A program made the position numbers and the translations under genes. The notes beneath the pieces were generated by a model, which worked only from the letters and a program-made list of their open reading frames with translations, did not search any database and was not told where the DNA came from. Positions 40,773-49,458 of a DNA stretch of 64,000 bases are shown here, one piece after another. This DNA is from Cupriavidus necator (lineage in GTDB: Bacteria; Pseudomonadota; Gammaproteobacteria; Burkholderiales; Burkholderiaceae): the NCBI GenBank assembly GCA_022041995.1, contig CP074390.1, positions 2,542,001-2,606,000 of the forward strand. Direction: 5' to 3'. Positions within the stretch are counted from its first letter, which is position 1; each line of letters starts with the position of its first letter.

Positions 40773-41291
40773 TCAATGCTCGAGGTTGCTGCCGGACTCT
40801 CGGCGCTCCTCGGCATACTCCTGGCAGCCCTCAACAAAGGCTTGGGAGTCACCGGTGCAATCGTCCGGATCGGAGATATCGTTGTCAGCCGCCCAGTAAT
40901 AGCCCGCTTCATGTCCTGAGCAGTCCTGGGTGCAGCGGGAGCCTAAGAACCGTTCGCCGCCGGCATCGCCTTGCGTCGGACGGGGCACCTGAGCTTCGAA
41001 CCGGCGTGTCATTTCATCGAGGGTGTCGCCTTGGTCGGCCGCAATAGTGGGCAGGAACTGGTCCCGGTAGATTTCCCAGATAAGAACTTGTTCTTCTGGA
41101 GTGGCCTCATCAAAGCCAGCCTTAGCTTTGAACTCATTCCACTTAAGGGCGGTAGGGGAAGGTGCCTCGGCGGATGAGGCTGGCGCCGCTGAGGAGGCAG
41201 ACGCTGTTGCGCCGGATCGCGCTGGACCAGCGGGCCGGTGGTCACACGCAGCGAGGCAAATCAGGCTCGCGGCCACCAGCCAGCGCTTCAT
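40773..41291 (-). CDS. Lipoprotein of unknown function
   Basis: A 172-residue lipoprotein. MKRWLVAASLICLAAC ends in lipobox LAAC (Cys16), then comes an Ala/Ser-rich linker to about residue 45 and a soluble acidic domain with four cysteines (SRCTQDCSGHEAGYYWA ... DDCTGDSQAFVEGCQEYAEE), a likely disulfide-linked fold. Its ATG overlaps the stop of the 53-residue ORF upstream (ATGA), implying coupling. The region looks less GC-rich than its surroundings, which may mean horizontal acquisition. No family is recognised. Confidence 0.75.
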   Translation of the reverse strand: MKRWLVAASLICLAACDHRPAGPARSGATASASSAAPASSAEAPSPTALKWNEFKAKAGFDEATPEEQVLIWEIYRDQFLPTIAADQGDTLDEMTRRFEAQVPRPTQGDAGGERFLGSRCTQDCSGHEAGYYWAADNDISDPDDCTGDSQAFVEGCQEYAEERRESGSNLEH

Positions 41292-41449
41292 GCCTCTTTG
41301 CGAATCTTTGATTGCTCAGGATGCAGGCCGGCGAACCCGATCACCTTCTTGTCTGGACCAGTAAGCTGCCAATTGCTCGGGTCCGAGGTCGTGGATCTCC
41401 TGCGCATCGCCAGCAGCAGTAGCGCGGCGATTTCATGCGGGGTTCGCAT
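41288..41449 (-). CDS. 53-residue hypothetical protein coupled to the lipoprotein
   Basis: The frame reads MRTPHEIAALLLLAMRRRS, then ...WQLTGPDKKVIGFAGLHPEQ, and ends with a TGA overlapping the lipoprotein ATG. The overlap and the sensible amphipathic N-terminus support it as a gene. The ribosome-binding site is weak and no family is recognised. Phage-like small proteins sometimes have this layout, but there is no other phage gene nearby. Confidence 0.45.
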   Translation of the reverse strand: MRTPHEIAALLLLAMRRRSTTSDPSNWQLTGPDKKVIGFAGLHPEQSKIRKEA

Positions 41450-41472
41450 GTTGGTTCTTTGTCGTGGGGTGG

Positions 41473-41497
41473 AAAAACGAAACAGGACACCGTGTCC
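41473..41497 (-). terminator. Terminator after the DUF3096 gene
   Basis: On the minus strand GGACA-CGG-TGTCC is followed by TGTTTCGTTTTTCC, a short stem with a T-rich tail three bases past the DUF3096 stop codon. Confidence 0.5.
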
Positions 41498-41500
41498 ACA

Positions 41501-41647
41501 TCAGCGCAGATGTCCGCCAAACAGTCCGAGCAGGCCGATGACGATAAGGTAAATGGCGACGATGTAGTTAAGCAGCCGCGGCATGACAAGAATCAGGATC
41601 CCAGCGATCAGGGAAATGAGAGGACCAGCGCTGGTGATGATATTCAC
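41501..41647 (-). CDS. DUF3096 small membrane protein
   Basis: A 48-residue protein starting with GTG at 41647: MNIITSAGPLISLIAGILIL, then VMPRLLNYIVAIYLIVIGLLGLF. TGGAGTC is well placed upstream. The sequence fits the DUF3096 family (two hydrophobic helices around MPRLLNYIVAIYLI) along its whole length. These short inner-membrane proteins are widespread in proteobacteria with no defined role. It was easy to miss because it is short and uses GTG. Confidence 0.75.
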   Translation of the reverse strand: MNIITSAGPLISLIAGILILVMPRLLNYIVAIYLIVIGLLGLFGGHLR

Positions 41648-41835
41648 GATGACTCCATGGATTGGCGTGATCGGACGGTAATTCCGCCGGCGGCTACGGG
41701 CGCTTGCTTATTTGTCAATAATCCAGCGTATGCCAACGTGTGTGGGATTGCAATGCGACAGCGTACGAAGGAAACGCCAGGCGGGCGCGTTGGTGGCCAG
41801 TTTTCTTGCCCGCGCGGCTGGGCGCGCCGAGGACG

Positions 41836-42771
41836 CTAGGCGCGCGCCGCAGCGGCTTCCCGCAGGCACGCCACCAGCTGGTCGGTGCCGATCGACGGTG
41901 CGCGCTCGCGCAGCGTGATGATGCCCACCGGCGGCAGGTCGACCGGTACCTCCATCTTCAGCACTTGCAGCCTGCCTTCCTCCTGCAGCGACAAGGCAAC
42001 CGACTCGGCCATGAAGCCGGCCGCCCCGCGCTGGCCGACAAAGGTGGCCTGGGCCAGGTAGGACGAGGTCTCGATGACATCCTGCGGCGGGTGCAGGCCG
42101 TGGCGATAGAACGCCTGTTCGATCTTCACGCGCAGCGATGCCCACGGCGGCGGCAGCACGCACGGCATCGCGGCCAGGTCGGCCCAGCTCGGGCGGGCCT
42201 TGCGCGCCAGCTTGTGGCCGCGCCGGACCACTATCACCATGGGTTCTTCGTAGAGTGCTTCGGTGAGCAGGTCCGGCGCGGCATAGCCCGGCTCCAATCG
42301 GCCCACGATCAGGTCGAGTTCGCGCAGCCGCAGCTTGGGTAGCAGATGGGTCAGGTCGCCTTCCTCCACCAGCACGGTGGCACGCGCGTGGCGCTCCTTG
42401 AGCATTCCCACGGCCTGCGCCAGCAGCACCGGCAGCGCAGCGCCCATCGAACCCACGCGGATGCGTCCGGAGGCGCCGCTCTGTACGGCCGCAATTTCCT
42501 CGCGGGTCTGCTCGTACTGCGCCAGCACCGAGCGCGCAAAGCGCACCAGGGATTCGCCGGCGGGGGTGGGCTCGGTGCCGCGGGTGGAGCGCGTGAACAG
42601 CGCCAGCCCAAGCATTTTCTCGACTTCGGTCAGCACCTTGGATACCGCCGGCTGGCTTACCGACAGGAATTCCGCGGTGCGGCCCAAGTGGCGGAACTCA
42701 TCCAGCGCCACCAGCAGTTGCAGGTGGCGCAGCTTGATATTGGAGCGCAGCGCGCGGTCGATCTGTACCAT
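41836..42771 (-). CDS. LysR-family regulator, likely of the garD operon
   Basis: A 311-residue LysR regulator with HTH at residues about 13-60 (LRHLQLLVALDEFRHLGRTAEFLSVSQPAVSKVLTEVE) and an effector domain from about residue 98 (RIRVGSMGAALPVLLAQAVGM). It resembles GbpR/PcaQ-like regulators that bind sugar- or aromatic-derived acids. It is divergent from the Bug-garD operon starting at 42915, with 143 bp between, so activation of that operon by a hexarate or its breakdown product is the natural inference. Confidence 0.9.
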   Translation of the reverse strand: MVQIDRALRSNIKLRHLQLLVALDEFRHLGRTAEFLSVSQPAVSKVLTEVEKMLGLALFTRSTRGTEPTPAGESLVRFARSVLAQYEQTREEIAAVQSGASGRIRVGSMGAALPVLLAQAVGMLKERHARATVLVEEGDLTHLLPKLRLRELDLIVGRLEPGYAAPDLLTEALYEEPMVIVVRRGHKLARKARPSWADLAAMPCVLPPPWASLRVKIEQAFYRHGLHPPQDVIETSSYLAQATFVGQRGAAGFMAESVALSLQEEGRLQVLKMEVPVDLPPVGIITLRERAPSIGTDQLVACLREAAAARA

Positions 42772-42914
42772 CCCGGCAGTCTACCTAACCGGTAGGTTAT
42801 GAAGCAATGCCGATTTTCGATTGGATTGTTATGTAACGGAGCGACAGAATGCGGGCATGACGAGGCTGGCTGCGCCGGTCCCGCCGATAATCAGAACATC
42901 GGAGACACCCGCAA

Positions 42915-43931
42915 ATGATCCAAGGTTTCCCTATCGATTCCAAGCGCCGCCGCCTGCTCATCGGAGCCGCTGCGGGTGCTGCCGCCGGCGCTGCCGGTGT
43001 GCTGTTGCCTGCTGCGCGCGCGCTGGCAGCCGGGTATCCCGAGCGTCCCATCACCTTTATCTGCCCGTGGCCGGTGGGCGGCACTGCCGACCAGTCGATG
43101 CGCGCGCTGTGCCAGGTGGCCGGCGGCATTCTCAAGCAGTCGATCGTCGTCGAGAACCGCGCCGGCGCCTCCGGCATGATCGGCACCAAGGCCCTGGCGC
43201 GCGCCAATCCGGACGGCTACACCATCGGCCAGATCCCGATCTCGGTGACGCGCTTCGCGCAGCTCGGCATGCTGCAGCTGGATCCGCGCAGCGAGCTGAC
43301 CTACCTGGCGCGCACCTCGGGCCAGACCTTCGGCATCGCCGTGCCGGCCAACTCGCGCTACAAGACGCTGCAGGACGTGGTGGCCGCGGCCAAGGCCAGC
43401 CCCGGCAAGATTACCTATGCGCACGCCGGCATCGGCGGCGCTACCCACGTCGGCATGGAGCAGTTCGCGCTGGCCGCGGGCATCCAGTTCAATGCCATTG
43501 CCTACAAGGGCGGCGCTGCCGCGCTGCAGGACGTGCTGGCCGGGCAGGTGGACCTGCTGGCCGATTCCAGCTCATGGGCGCCGCACGTGGAAGCCGGCAA
43601 GCTGCGCCTGCTGGCCACCTGGGGCGAACAGCGCGCGACCCGCTTCAAGGACACGCCGACGCTCAAGGAACTGGGCTACAACGTGGTGGTGGAAGCGCCC
43701 AACGGCATCGGCGCCCCGAAGGGCCTGCCGCCCGCCGTGGAAAAGAAGCTGCGCGACGCCTTCCGCGCCGCGGTGGCCAGCAACGAGTTCAAGCAGGTGG
43801 CGGCGCGCCTGGATGCGCCCGTGATGTACCTGGACGGTCCCGACTACAAGAAGTACGTGGCCAGTGTCTATGACCAGGAAACCCAGCTGATCCAGCGCCT
43901 CAAGCTGAAAGAACTGCTGCAGCAAGGCTGA
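42915..43931 (+). CDS. Bug/TctC-family tripartite tricarboxylate-type binding protein
   Basis: A 338-residue periplasmic solute-binding protein. Residues about 11-38 form a signal peptide with a basic KRRR start and AALAGG-like hydrophobic core ending in ALA. The mature part opens YPERPITFICPWPVGGTADQ and has ENRAGASGMIGTKALARANPDGYT near residue 80, the Bug signature. Bug proteins bind carboxylates for TctAB-type uptake or signalling. No TctAB genes are adjacent. In front of garD it probably captures a sugar diacid. Confidence 0.9.
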   Translation: MIQGFPIDSKRRRLLIGAAAGAAAGAAGVLLPAARALAAGYPERPITFICPWPVGGTADQSMRALCQVAGGILKQSIVVENRAGASGMIGTKALARANPDGYTIGQIPISVTRFAQLGMLQLDPRSELTYLARTSGQTFGIAVPANSRYKTLQDVVAAAKASPGKITYAHAGIGGATHVGMEQFALAAGIQFNAIAYKGGAAALQDVLAGQVDLLADSSSWAPHVEAGKLRLLATWGEQRATRFKDTPTLKELGYNVVVEAPNGIGAPKGLPPAVEKKLRDAFRAAVASNEFKQVAARLDAPVMYLDGPDYKKYVASVYDQETQLIQRLKLKELLQQG

Positions 43932-43954
43932 TTGTTGCCGAAGGCCAAGTCCAA

Positions 43955-45478
43955 GTGAACCCCAATCCCGTCATCCGTCTGCACGCCAACGACAACGTGC
44001 TGGTCGCCCGCAGCGACCTCAGCCTTGGCCAGCAACTGGCCGACCCCGCCGTGCGCGTGCGCGCGCAGGTGCCGGCCGGCCACAAGATCGCGGCCTGCGC
44101 CATCGCGGCCGGCACGCCGGTGCGCAAGTTCGACACCGTCATCGGCGTGGCCGCGCGCGATATCGCCCAGGGCGACCACGTGCATTCGCACAACCTGACA
44201 CTGGTCGATTTCTACCGCGACCCGGCGTTCTGCCAGGATGTGCGGCCGGTGGACTACGTGCCCGAGGCCCAGCGCGCAACTTTCAACGGCTTTGTGCGCC
44301 CGGACGGGCGCGTGGGGACGCGCAACTTCATCGGCATCCTGTCGTCGGTCAATTGCTCGTCCACCGTGATCCGCCAGATCGCCGCGCATTTCACGCCGCA
44401 GCGGCTGGCGGCCTATCCGAATGTCGATGGCGTGGTGGCCTTTGCGCAGACCAGCGGCTGCGGCATGTCGTCGCCGAGCGAGCATTTCGACGTGCTGCGC
44501 CGCACGCTGGCCGGCTACGCGCGCCATCCCAACCTGGCCGGCGTGCTGATCGTCGGCCTGGGCTGTGAGCGCAACCAGGTGGCGTCGCTGCTGGAATCGC
44601 AGGGGTTGGAGCCGGGCCCCGCGGTGCATACGCTGGTGATGCAGGATACCGGCGGCACGCGTGCCACCATCGCGGCCGGCATCCGCGCAATCGAATCGAT
44701 GCTGCCCGCGGCCAACGCCGCGGCGCGCCAGCCGGTGCCCGCCAGCCACCTGAAGATCGGGCTGGAGTGCGGAGGCTCGGACGGCTTTTCCGGCATCAGT
44801 GCCAACCCGGCGCTGGGCGCGGCGATGGATATCCTGGTGCGCCATGGCGGCACCGCCATCCTGTCTGAAACGCCGGAAATCCATGGTGTTGAGTTTATGC
44901 TCACGCGCCGCGCAGTGACGCCCGAGGTCGGCCAGAAGCTGCTGGATCGCCTCGCCTGGTGGGAGCGCTACACCGCCGGCCACAACGCGCAGTTCAACGG
45001 CGTGGTCGGCCACGGCAACCAGCAGGGCGGCCTGGCCAATATCTTCGAGAAATCGCTGGGCTCGGCCATGAAGGGCGGCACCACGCCGCTGCAGGCGGTG
45101 TACGAATACGCCGAGCCGATCGACCAGGCCGGCTTTGTGTTCATGGACTCTCCCGGCTATGACCCGGTGGCCGTCACCGGCCAGATCGCCAGCGGCGCCA
45201 ACCTGATCTGCTTTACCACGGGCCGCGGTTCGATGTTCGGCTCCAAGCCCGCGCCGACGATCAAGCTTGCATCCAACTCGGCGATGTACAACCGTCTGGA
45301 AGAAGACATGGACATCAACTGCGGGCTGGTGCTCGACGGCGAGCTGAGCGTGCCGCAGATGGGCCAGCGGATCTTCGAATATATCCTGCGCGCGGCCTCC
45401 GGCGAGCCGACCAAGAGCGAGGTGCTGGGCCTGGGCGACAACGAGTTCGTGCCGTGGCACCTCGGCATCGTCAGCTAG
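43955..45478 (+). CDS. garD: UxaA/GarD-family hexarate dehydratase (galactarate dehydratase)
   Basis: A 507-residue enzyme with an N-terminal SAF domain (residues about 5-90) fused to the UxaA catalytic part. FNGFVRPDGRVGTRNFIGILSSVNCSSTV near residue 110, QTSGCGMSS near 165 and GLECGGSDGFSGISANPALG near 268 carry the iron-binding cysteines and histidines. The length fits GarD (galactarate to 5-dehydro-4-deoxyglucarate), though altronate dehydratase is a close relative. The start is GTG at 43955, 23 bp after the Bug gene. It feeds the aldolase and dehydrogenase downstream. Confidence 0.85.
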   Translation: MNPNPVIRLHANDNVLVARSDLSLGQQLADPAVRVRAQVPAGHKIAACAIAAGTPVRKFDTVIGVAARDIAQGDHVHSHNLTLVDFYRDPAFCQDVRPVDYVPEAQRATFNGFVRPDGRVGTRNFIGILSSVNCSSTVIRQIAAHFTPQRLAAYPNVDGVVAFAQTSGCGMSSPSEHFDVLRRTLAGYARHPNLAGVLIVGLGCERNQVASLLESQGLEPGPAVHTLVMQDTGGTRATIAAGIRAIESMLPAANAAARQPVPASHLKIGLECGGSDGFSGISANPALGAAMDILVRHGGTAILSETPEIHGVEFMLTRRAVTPEVGQKLLDRLAWWERYTAGHNAQFNGVVGHGNQQGGLANIFEKSLGSAMKGGTTPLQAVYEYAEPIDQAGFVFMDSPGYDPVAVTGQIASGANLICFTTGRGSMFGSKPAPTIKLASNSAMYNRLEEDMDINCGLVLDGELSVPQMGQRIFEYILRAASGEPTKSEVLGLGDNEFVPWHLGIVS

Positions 45479-45512
45479 GCCGCGTCCCGCAAATCTCTCT
45501 CCCTCTACCCTG

Positions 45513-46984
45513 ATGCTGACTCTTTCCGAGCAAGCGCTGCTGCGCAGCCAGAACCTGATTGACGACCGTTGGCGCGATGCCGGCCTTGGCGCCCGCCTGC
45601 CGGTCACCGACCCTGCTACCGGCGAGGCCTTCGCCAACGTGCCGGACAGTGATGGTGTCGATGCGCGCCTTGCCGTTGAAGCCGCCGTGGCGGCGTTCCC
45701 CGCCTGGAGCCGCCGGCCCGCGCGCGAACGCGCCCAGTTGCTCAAGCGCTGGCACGCGCTGATCCTCACGCACCAGGAAGACCTGGCGCGCATCATCTCG
45801 ACTGAGCAGGGCAAGCCGTTGAAGGAAGCGCGCGGCGAGGTGCAGTACGGCGCGTCGTACGTCGAGTGGTTTGCCGAAGAGGCCACCCGCATCTGCGGCG
45901 ATATCGTCGCGGAAGCCGTGCCGGGCCGCAAACTGCTGGTGCTGAAGGAACCGGTGGGCGTCGTTGCGGCGATCACGCCGTGGAACTTCCCGCTGGCGAT
46001 GATCGCCCGCAAGATCGCCCCCGCGCTGGCCGCCGGCTGCACGGTGGTGGCCAAGCCCGCCGAGGACACGCCGCTGACCGCGCTGGCTTTGGTATGGCTG
46101 GCGCAGCAGGCGGGCATGCCGGCGGGCGTCCTCAACATCGTCACGGCTTCGCGCGAGCGCACGCCCGGCGTGGTCGATGCCTGGCTGGCCGATATCCGCG
46201 TGCGCAAGATCACGTTCACGGGCTCCACGCCGGTGGGCAAGCACCTCGCGCGCGAATCGGCGGGCACGCTGAAGAAGCTGTCGCTGGAACTGGGTGGCAA
46301 CGCGCCGTTCATCGTCTTCGAGGACGCTGATCTCGATGCCGCGGTCGATGGCCTGATGGCGTCCAAGTTCCGCAACGGCGGCCAGACCTGCGTGTGCCCG
46401 AACCGCGTTTACGTGCACGAGACCGTGCACGACGCCTTTGTCGAGCGCCTGGCACAGCGCGTTGGCGCGCTCCATGTCGGCCCGGCCACGGAAGACGCCG
46501 CGCAGATCGGCCCCATGATCAATGCCCGCGCCGTCGACAAGATCGCGCGCCATGTGGACGACGCCGTTGCCAGGGGCGCGCGCGTGGTCACCGGCGGCAA
46601 GCGCGTGCGCACCGCCGATGGCCCGCACTACTACGCGCCGACTGTGCTGGTCGGTGCGACCCCCGCGATGGAGCTGTCGTGCGAAGAGACCTTCGGCCCG
46701 GTCGCGCCGATTTTCCGCTTCCGCGATGAAGCCGAGGTGATCCGCGACGCCAACGACACCCCGTTCGGCCTGGCTGCCTACTTCTATTCCAACGACATCC
46801 GCCGCATCTGGCGCGTGGCGCAGGCGCTGGAAACCGGCATGGTCGGCATCAACGAGGGCGCGATCGCGGCCGAGGCGGCGCCGTTTGGCGGCGTCAAGGA
46901 ATCCGGCTACGGCGCGAGGGCTCGCGCCACGGGCTGGACGACTACATGCATACCAAGTACCTTTGCCAGGGCCAGCTCAGCTGA
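45513..46984 (+). pseudogene. NAD(P)-dependent semialdehyde dehydrogenase, C-terminal frameshift
   Basis: A GabD-type aldehyde dehydrogenase of about 490 residues. TPWNFPLAMIARKIAPALAAGC near residue 155, the general-base Glu in SLELGGNAPF near 260 and the catalytic Cys in RNGGQTCVCPNR near 294 are intact. Near 46911-46913 one base is missing (GGC-GCGAG where GGCCGCGAG is expected), so the true tail GREGSRHGLDDYMHTKYLCQ, with stop at 46984, is read out of frame and the observed frame runs on to 47135. About 25 C-terminal residues, part of the dimer contact, are lost. It should oxidise a semialdehyde from hexarate breakdown. Confidence 0.85.
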
Positions 46985-47019
46985 AGCGCCGGCGCATCGA
47001 TCATCGAACAGGAAACACC

Positions 47020-47829
47020 ATGCCCGCAAACAATCCCTTCAAGACCGCGCTGGCCGCCCGCCAGGCGCAGATCGGCCTGTGGCTGTCGATGGCGACGCCG
47101 TACCTGGCCGAAGTGTCGGCCACCGCAGGCTTTGACTGGCTGCTGATCGACGGCGAACACGCTCCCAACGACCTGCGTTCGACACTGCACGCGCTGCAGG
47201 CGGTGGCGCCATACCCGGTCCAGCCCGTGGTGCGCGCCGTGGCCGGCGAAGTGCCGCTGATCAAGCAACTGCTCGACATCGGCGCGCGCAGCCTGCTGGT
47301 GCCGATGGTGGATACCGCGGAGCAGGCGCGCGCGCTGGTCGGCGCCACGCGCTACCCGCCGCAAGGCGTCCGCGGCGTGGGCAGCGCGATTGCGCGCGCC
47401 TCGCAGTGGAGCGCGCGCACCGATTATCTCGACGTGGCCGATAGCGAGATCTGCCTGCTGGTGCAGGCTGAAACCGTCACCGCGTTGCAGAACCTGGACG
47501 CCATCTGCGCGGTGGACGGCATCGACGGCGTCTTCATTGGCCCGGCCGACCTGGCCGCCTCGATGGGCCACCGCGGCCGCCCCGGTCACCCGGAGGTGCA
47601 GGCCGCCATCGAAGGCGCGATGCGTACCATCATCGCCAGCGGCAAGGCCGCCGGCACGCTGACGTCGGACCCGGCGCTGGCGCGCCGCTACCTCGAACTG
47701 GGCTGCACCTTCGTGGCCACGGGCGTGGACGTGATGCTGTACGCCAACGCCGCGCGCAAGCTTGCCGCATCGTTCCGTGCGCAGCCCGCAGACGCTCCCG
47801 CCGCAGACAAGCCCTCCGCCGCGTACTGA
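47020..47829 (+). CDS. HpcH/HpaI-family 2-oxo acid aldolase
   Basis: A 269-residue class II aldolase very close to HpaI along its length: QIGLWLSMATPYLAEVSATAGFDWLLIDGEHAPND at the start (catalytic His and Arg loop), PVVRAVAGEVPLIKQLLDIGA, RYPPQGVRGVG near residue 110 and GVFIGPADLAASMG near 170 (metal and oxo-acid site). These enzymes cleave 4-hydroxy-2-oxo acids to pyruvate and an aldehyde. Behind garD the expected substrate is 5-dehydro-4-deoxyglucarate (GarL activity), giving pyruvate and tartronate semialdehyde. AGGA lies before the ATG. Confidence 0.9.
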   Translation: MPANNPFKTALAARQAQIGLWLSMATPYLAEVSATAGFDWLLIDGEHAPNDLRSTLHALQAVAPYPVQPVVRAVAGEVPLIKQLLDIGARSLLVPMVDTAEQARALVGATRYPPQGVRGVGSAIARASQWSARTDYLDVADSEICLLVQAETVTALQNLDAICAVDGIDGVFIGPADLAASMGHRGRPGHPEVQAAIEGAMRTIIASGKAAGTLTSDPALARRYLELGCTFVATGVDVMLYANAARKLAASFRAQPADAPAADKPSAAY

Positions 47830-47854
47830 CCCGTATCTCCTTCGCCTTACACAC

Positions 47855-49300
47855 ATGCCAGCCGAAACCCCGACCCCAGACACCACCTTGCGCGCGATGC
47901 AGGCCATCGTCGGCGCCAACGCCTGCCGCAGCGGCGACGCCGACATGCAGGCCTACGTCACCGACTACCGCGGCATCTACCGCGGCCAGGCGCAGGTAGT
48001 GGTGCTGCCGTCATCGACGGAAGAGGTCAGCCAGGTGCTGCAGTGGTGCCACACCCAGCGTGTGCCGGTGGTGCCGCAGGGCGGCAATACCTCGCTGATG
48101 GGCGGCGCCGTGCCGGATGACAGCGGCACCGCGGTGGTCGTCAACCTGAGCCGCATGAACCGCGTGCTGGGCATCGACACCATCAACGACACCATGACCG
48201 TGCAGGCCGGCGTCACGCTGAGCGCCGCACGCAGCGCTGCCGAGGCGGGGCAGCGCCTGTTCCCGCTGCGCATCGGTTCGGAAGGCTCGTGCCAGATCGG
48301 CGGCAACCTGTCGACCAATGCCGGCGGCACCGCGGTACTGCGCTACGGCAATATGCGCGACCTCGTGCTAGGCATCGAGGTGGTGCTGCCCGATGGCCGT
48401 GTCTACTCGTCACTGCGCGGCCTGCGCAAGGACAATACCGGCTACGACCTCAAGCACCTGTTCGTCGGCGCTGAAGGGACGCTTGGCATCATCACCGGCG
48501 CCGTGCTCAAGCTGATGCCGCAGCCCCGCAGCAGCGCAGTGGCCTTTGTCGCGGTGCAGGACCCCGCCGCGGCCGTGGCCTTGCTGGGCGAAGCCAAGCG
48601 CCTGTCCGGCCAGGCCGTGACCGCGTTCGAGCTGATCTCGCGGCCCGCGCTGGAACTGGTGCTTGAGTATCTTGGCAACGTGGCTTCCCCGCTGCAGGAC
48701 AAACACGACTGGATGGTGCTGATCGAGCTCACCTCCGGCACCGATGCGGAGAGCCTCAACGCCACGCTGATGGAGATCCTCGAATCCGGCTTCAGCCAGG
48801 GCCTGGTGCTCGACGCCGCCGTGGCCGCCAGCCTGTCCGATGCCCAGACCTTCTGGCGCATCCGCGAAGAGATCTCCGACGCGCAGACCCGCACCGGCGG
48901 CAGCATCAAGTGCGATGTCTCGGTGCCGCTGTCGCGCATCGCCGCGTTTGTCGAGGAAGCCTCGGCCAGAGTGCTAGAACTGGTGCCGGACGCGCGCATG
49001 GTGATCTACGGCCACATGGGCGACGGCAATGTGCACTTCAACCCGCTGCGTCCCAAGGATCAGCCAGGTAAAGAGTTCCTGGCGCAATGGTATGAGCGGG
49101 TCTCGGCGCTGGTCGACGGCATGGCCCATGCGGAAAACGGCTCGATCTCGGCCGAGCATGGCATCGGGGTGGCCAAGCGCGATGACCTGACGCGCTACAA
49201 GTCCCAAGTGGAACTGGAGTTGATGTGGCAGGTGAAGCAGGCGCTTGATCCGCTGAACCTGCTCAATCCGGGCAAGGTGCTGCCGACACCGGTGCAATAA
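47855..49300 (+). CDS. FAD-binding oxidoreductase (D-2-hydroxy-acid dehydrogenase, GlcD-like)
   Basis: A 481-residue flavoprotein. The FAD-binding type 4 domain covers about residues 40-215 (VPVVPQGGNTSLMGGAVPDD, GGNLSTNAGGTAVLRYGNMRDLVLGIE). The C-terminal FAD-oxidase domain contains YGHMGDGNVHFNPL near residue 388 and ENGSISAEHGIG near 430, whose histidines and glutamate bind the catalytic metal in D-lactate/D-2-hydroxyglutarate dehydrogenases. It is last in the garD operon, where it may oxidise glycerate, tartronate-derived or other D-2-hydroxy acids. The acceptor is unknown. Confidence 0.9.
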   Translation: MPAETPTPDTTLRAMQAIVGANACRSGDADMQAYVTDYRGIYRGQAQVVVLPSSTEEVSQVLQWCHTQRVPVVPQGGNTSLMGGAVPDDSGTAVVVNLSRMNRVLGIDTINDTMTVQAGVTLSAARSAAEAGQRLFPLRIGSEGSCQIGGNLSTNAGGTAVLRYGNMRDLVLGIEVVLPDGRVYSSLRGLRKDNTGYDLKHLFVGAEGTLGIITGAVLKLMPQPRSSAVAFVAVQDPAAAVALLGEAKRLSGQAVTAFELISRPALELVLEYLGNVASPLQDKHDWMVLIELTSGTDAESLNATLMEILESGFSQGLVLDAAVAASLSDAQTFWRIREEISDAQTRTGGSIKCDVSVPLSRIAAFVEEASARVLELVPDARMVIYGHMGDGNVHFNPLRPKDQPGKEFLAQWYERVSALVDGMAHAENGSISAEHGIGVAKRDDLTRYKSQVELELMWQVKQALDPLNLLNPGKVLPTPVQ

Positions 49301-49458
49301 CACACTGTCCTTCCATGTGGCGGAACGCGGGCAGGGGCGCGCGTGGCATGAATCGCCCATCTGGGCTAAGGTGTCAGGTATCCAGAACGCGCGGAACCGG
49401 GGGCATTGCCGCACCGGCCACCGCGCACAGCACGGCCGGCCCACCGGCCCAGACACCG

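Noticed and set aside
42781..42801. CTACC/GGTAG dyad near the LysR start as a strong operator
   Set aside because: The symmetry is short and imperfect, and LysR sites are too degenerate to call here with any confidence.
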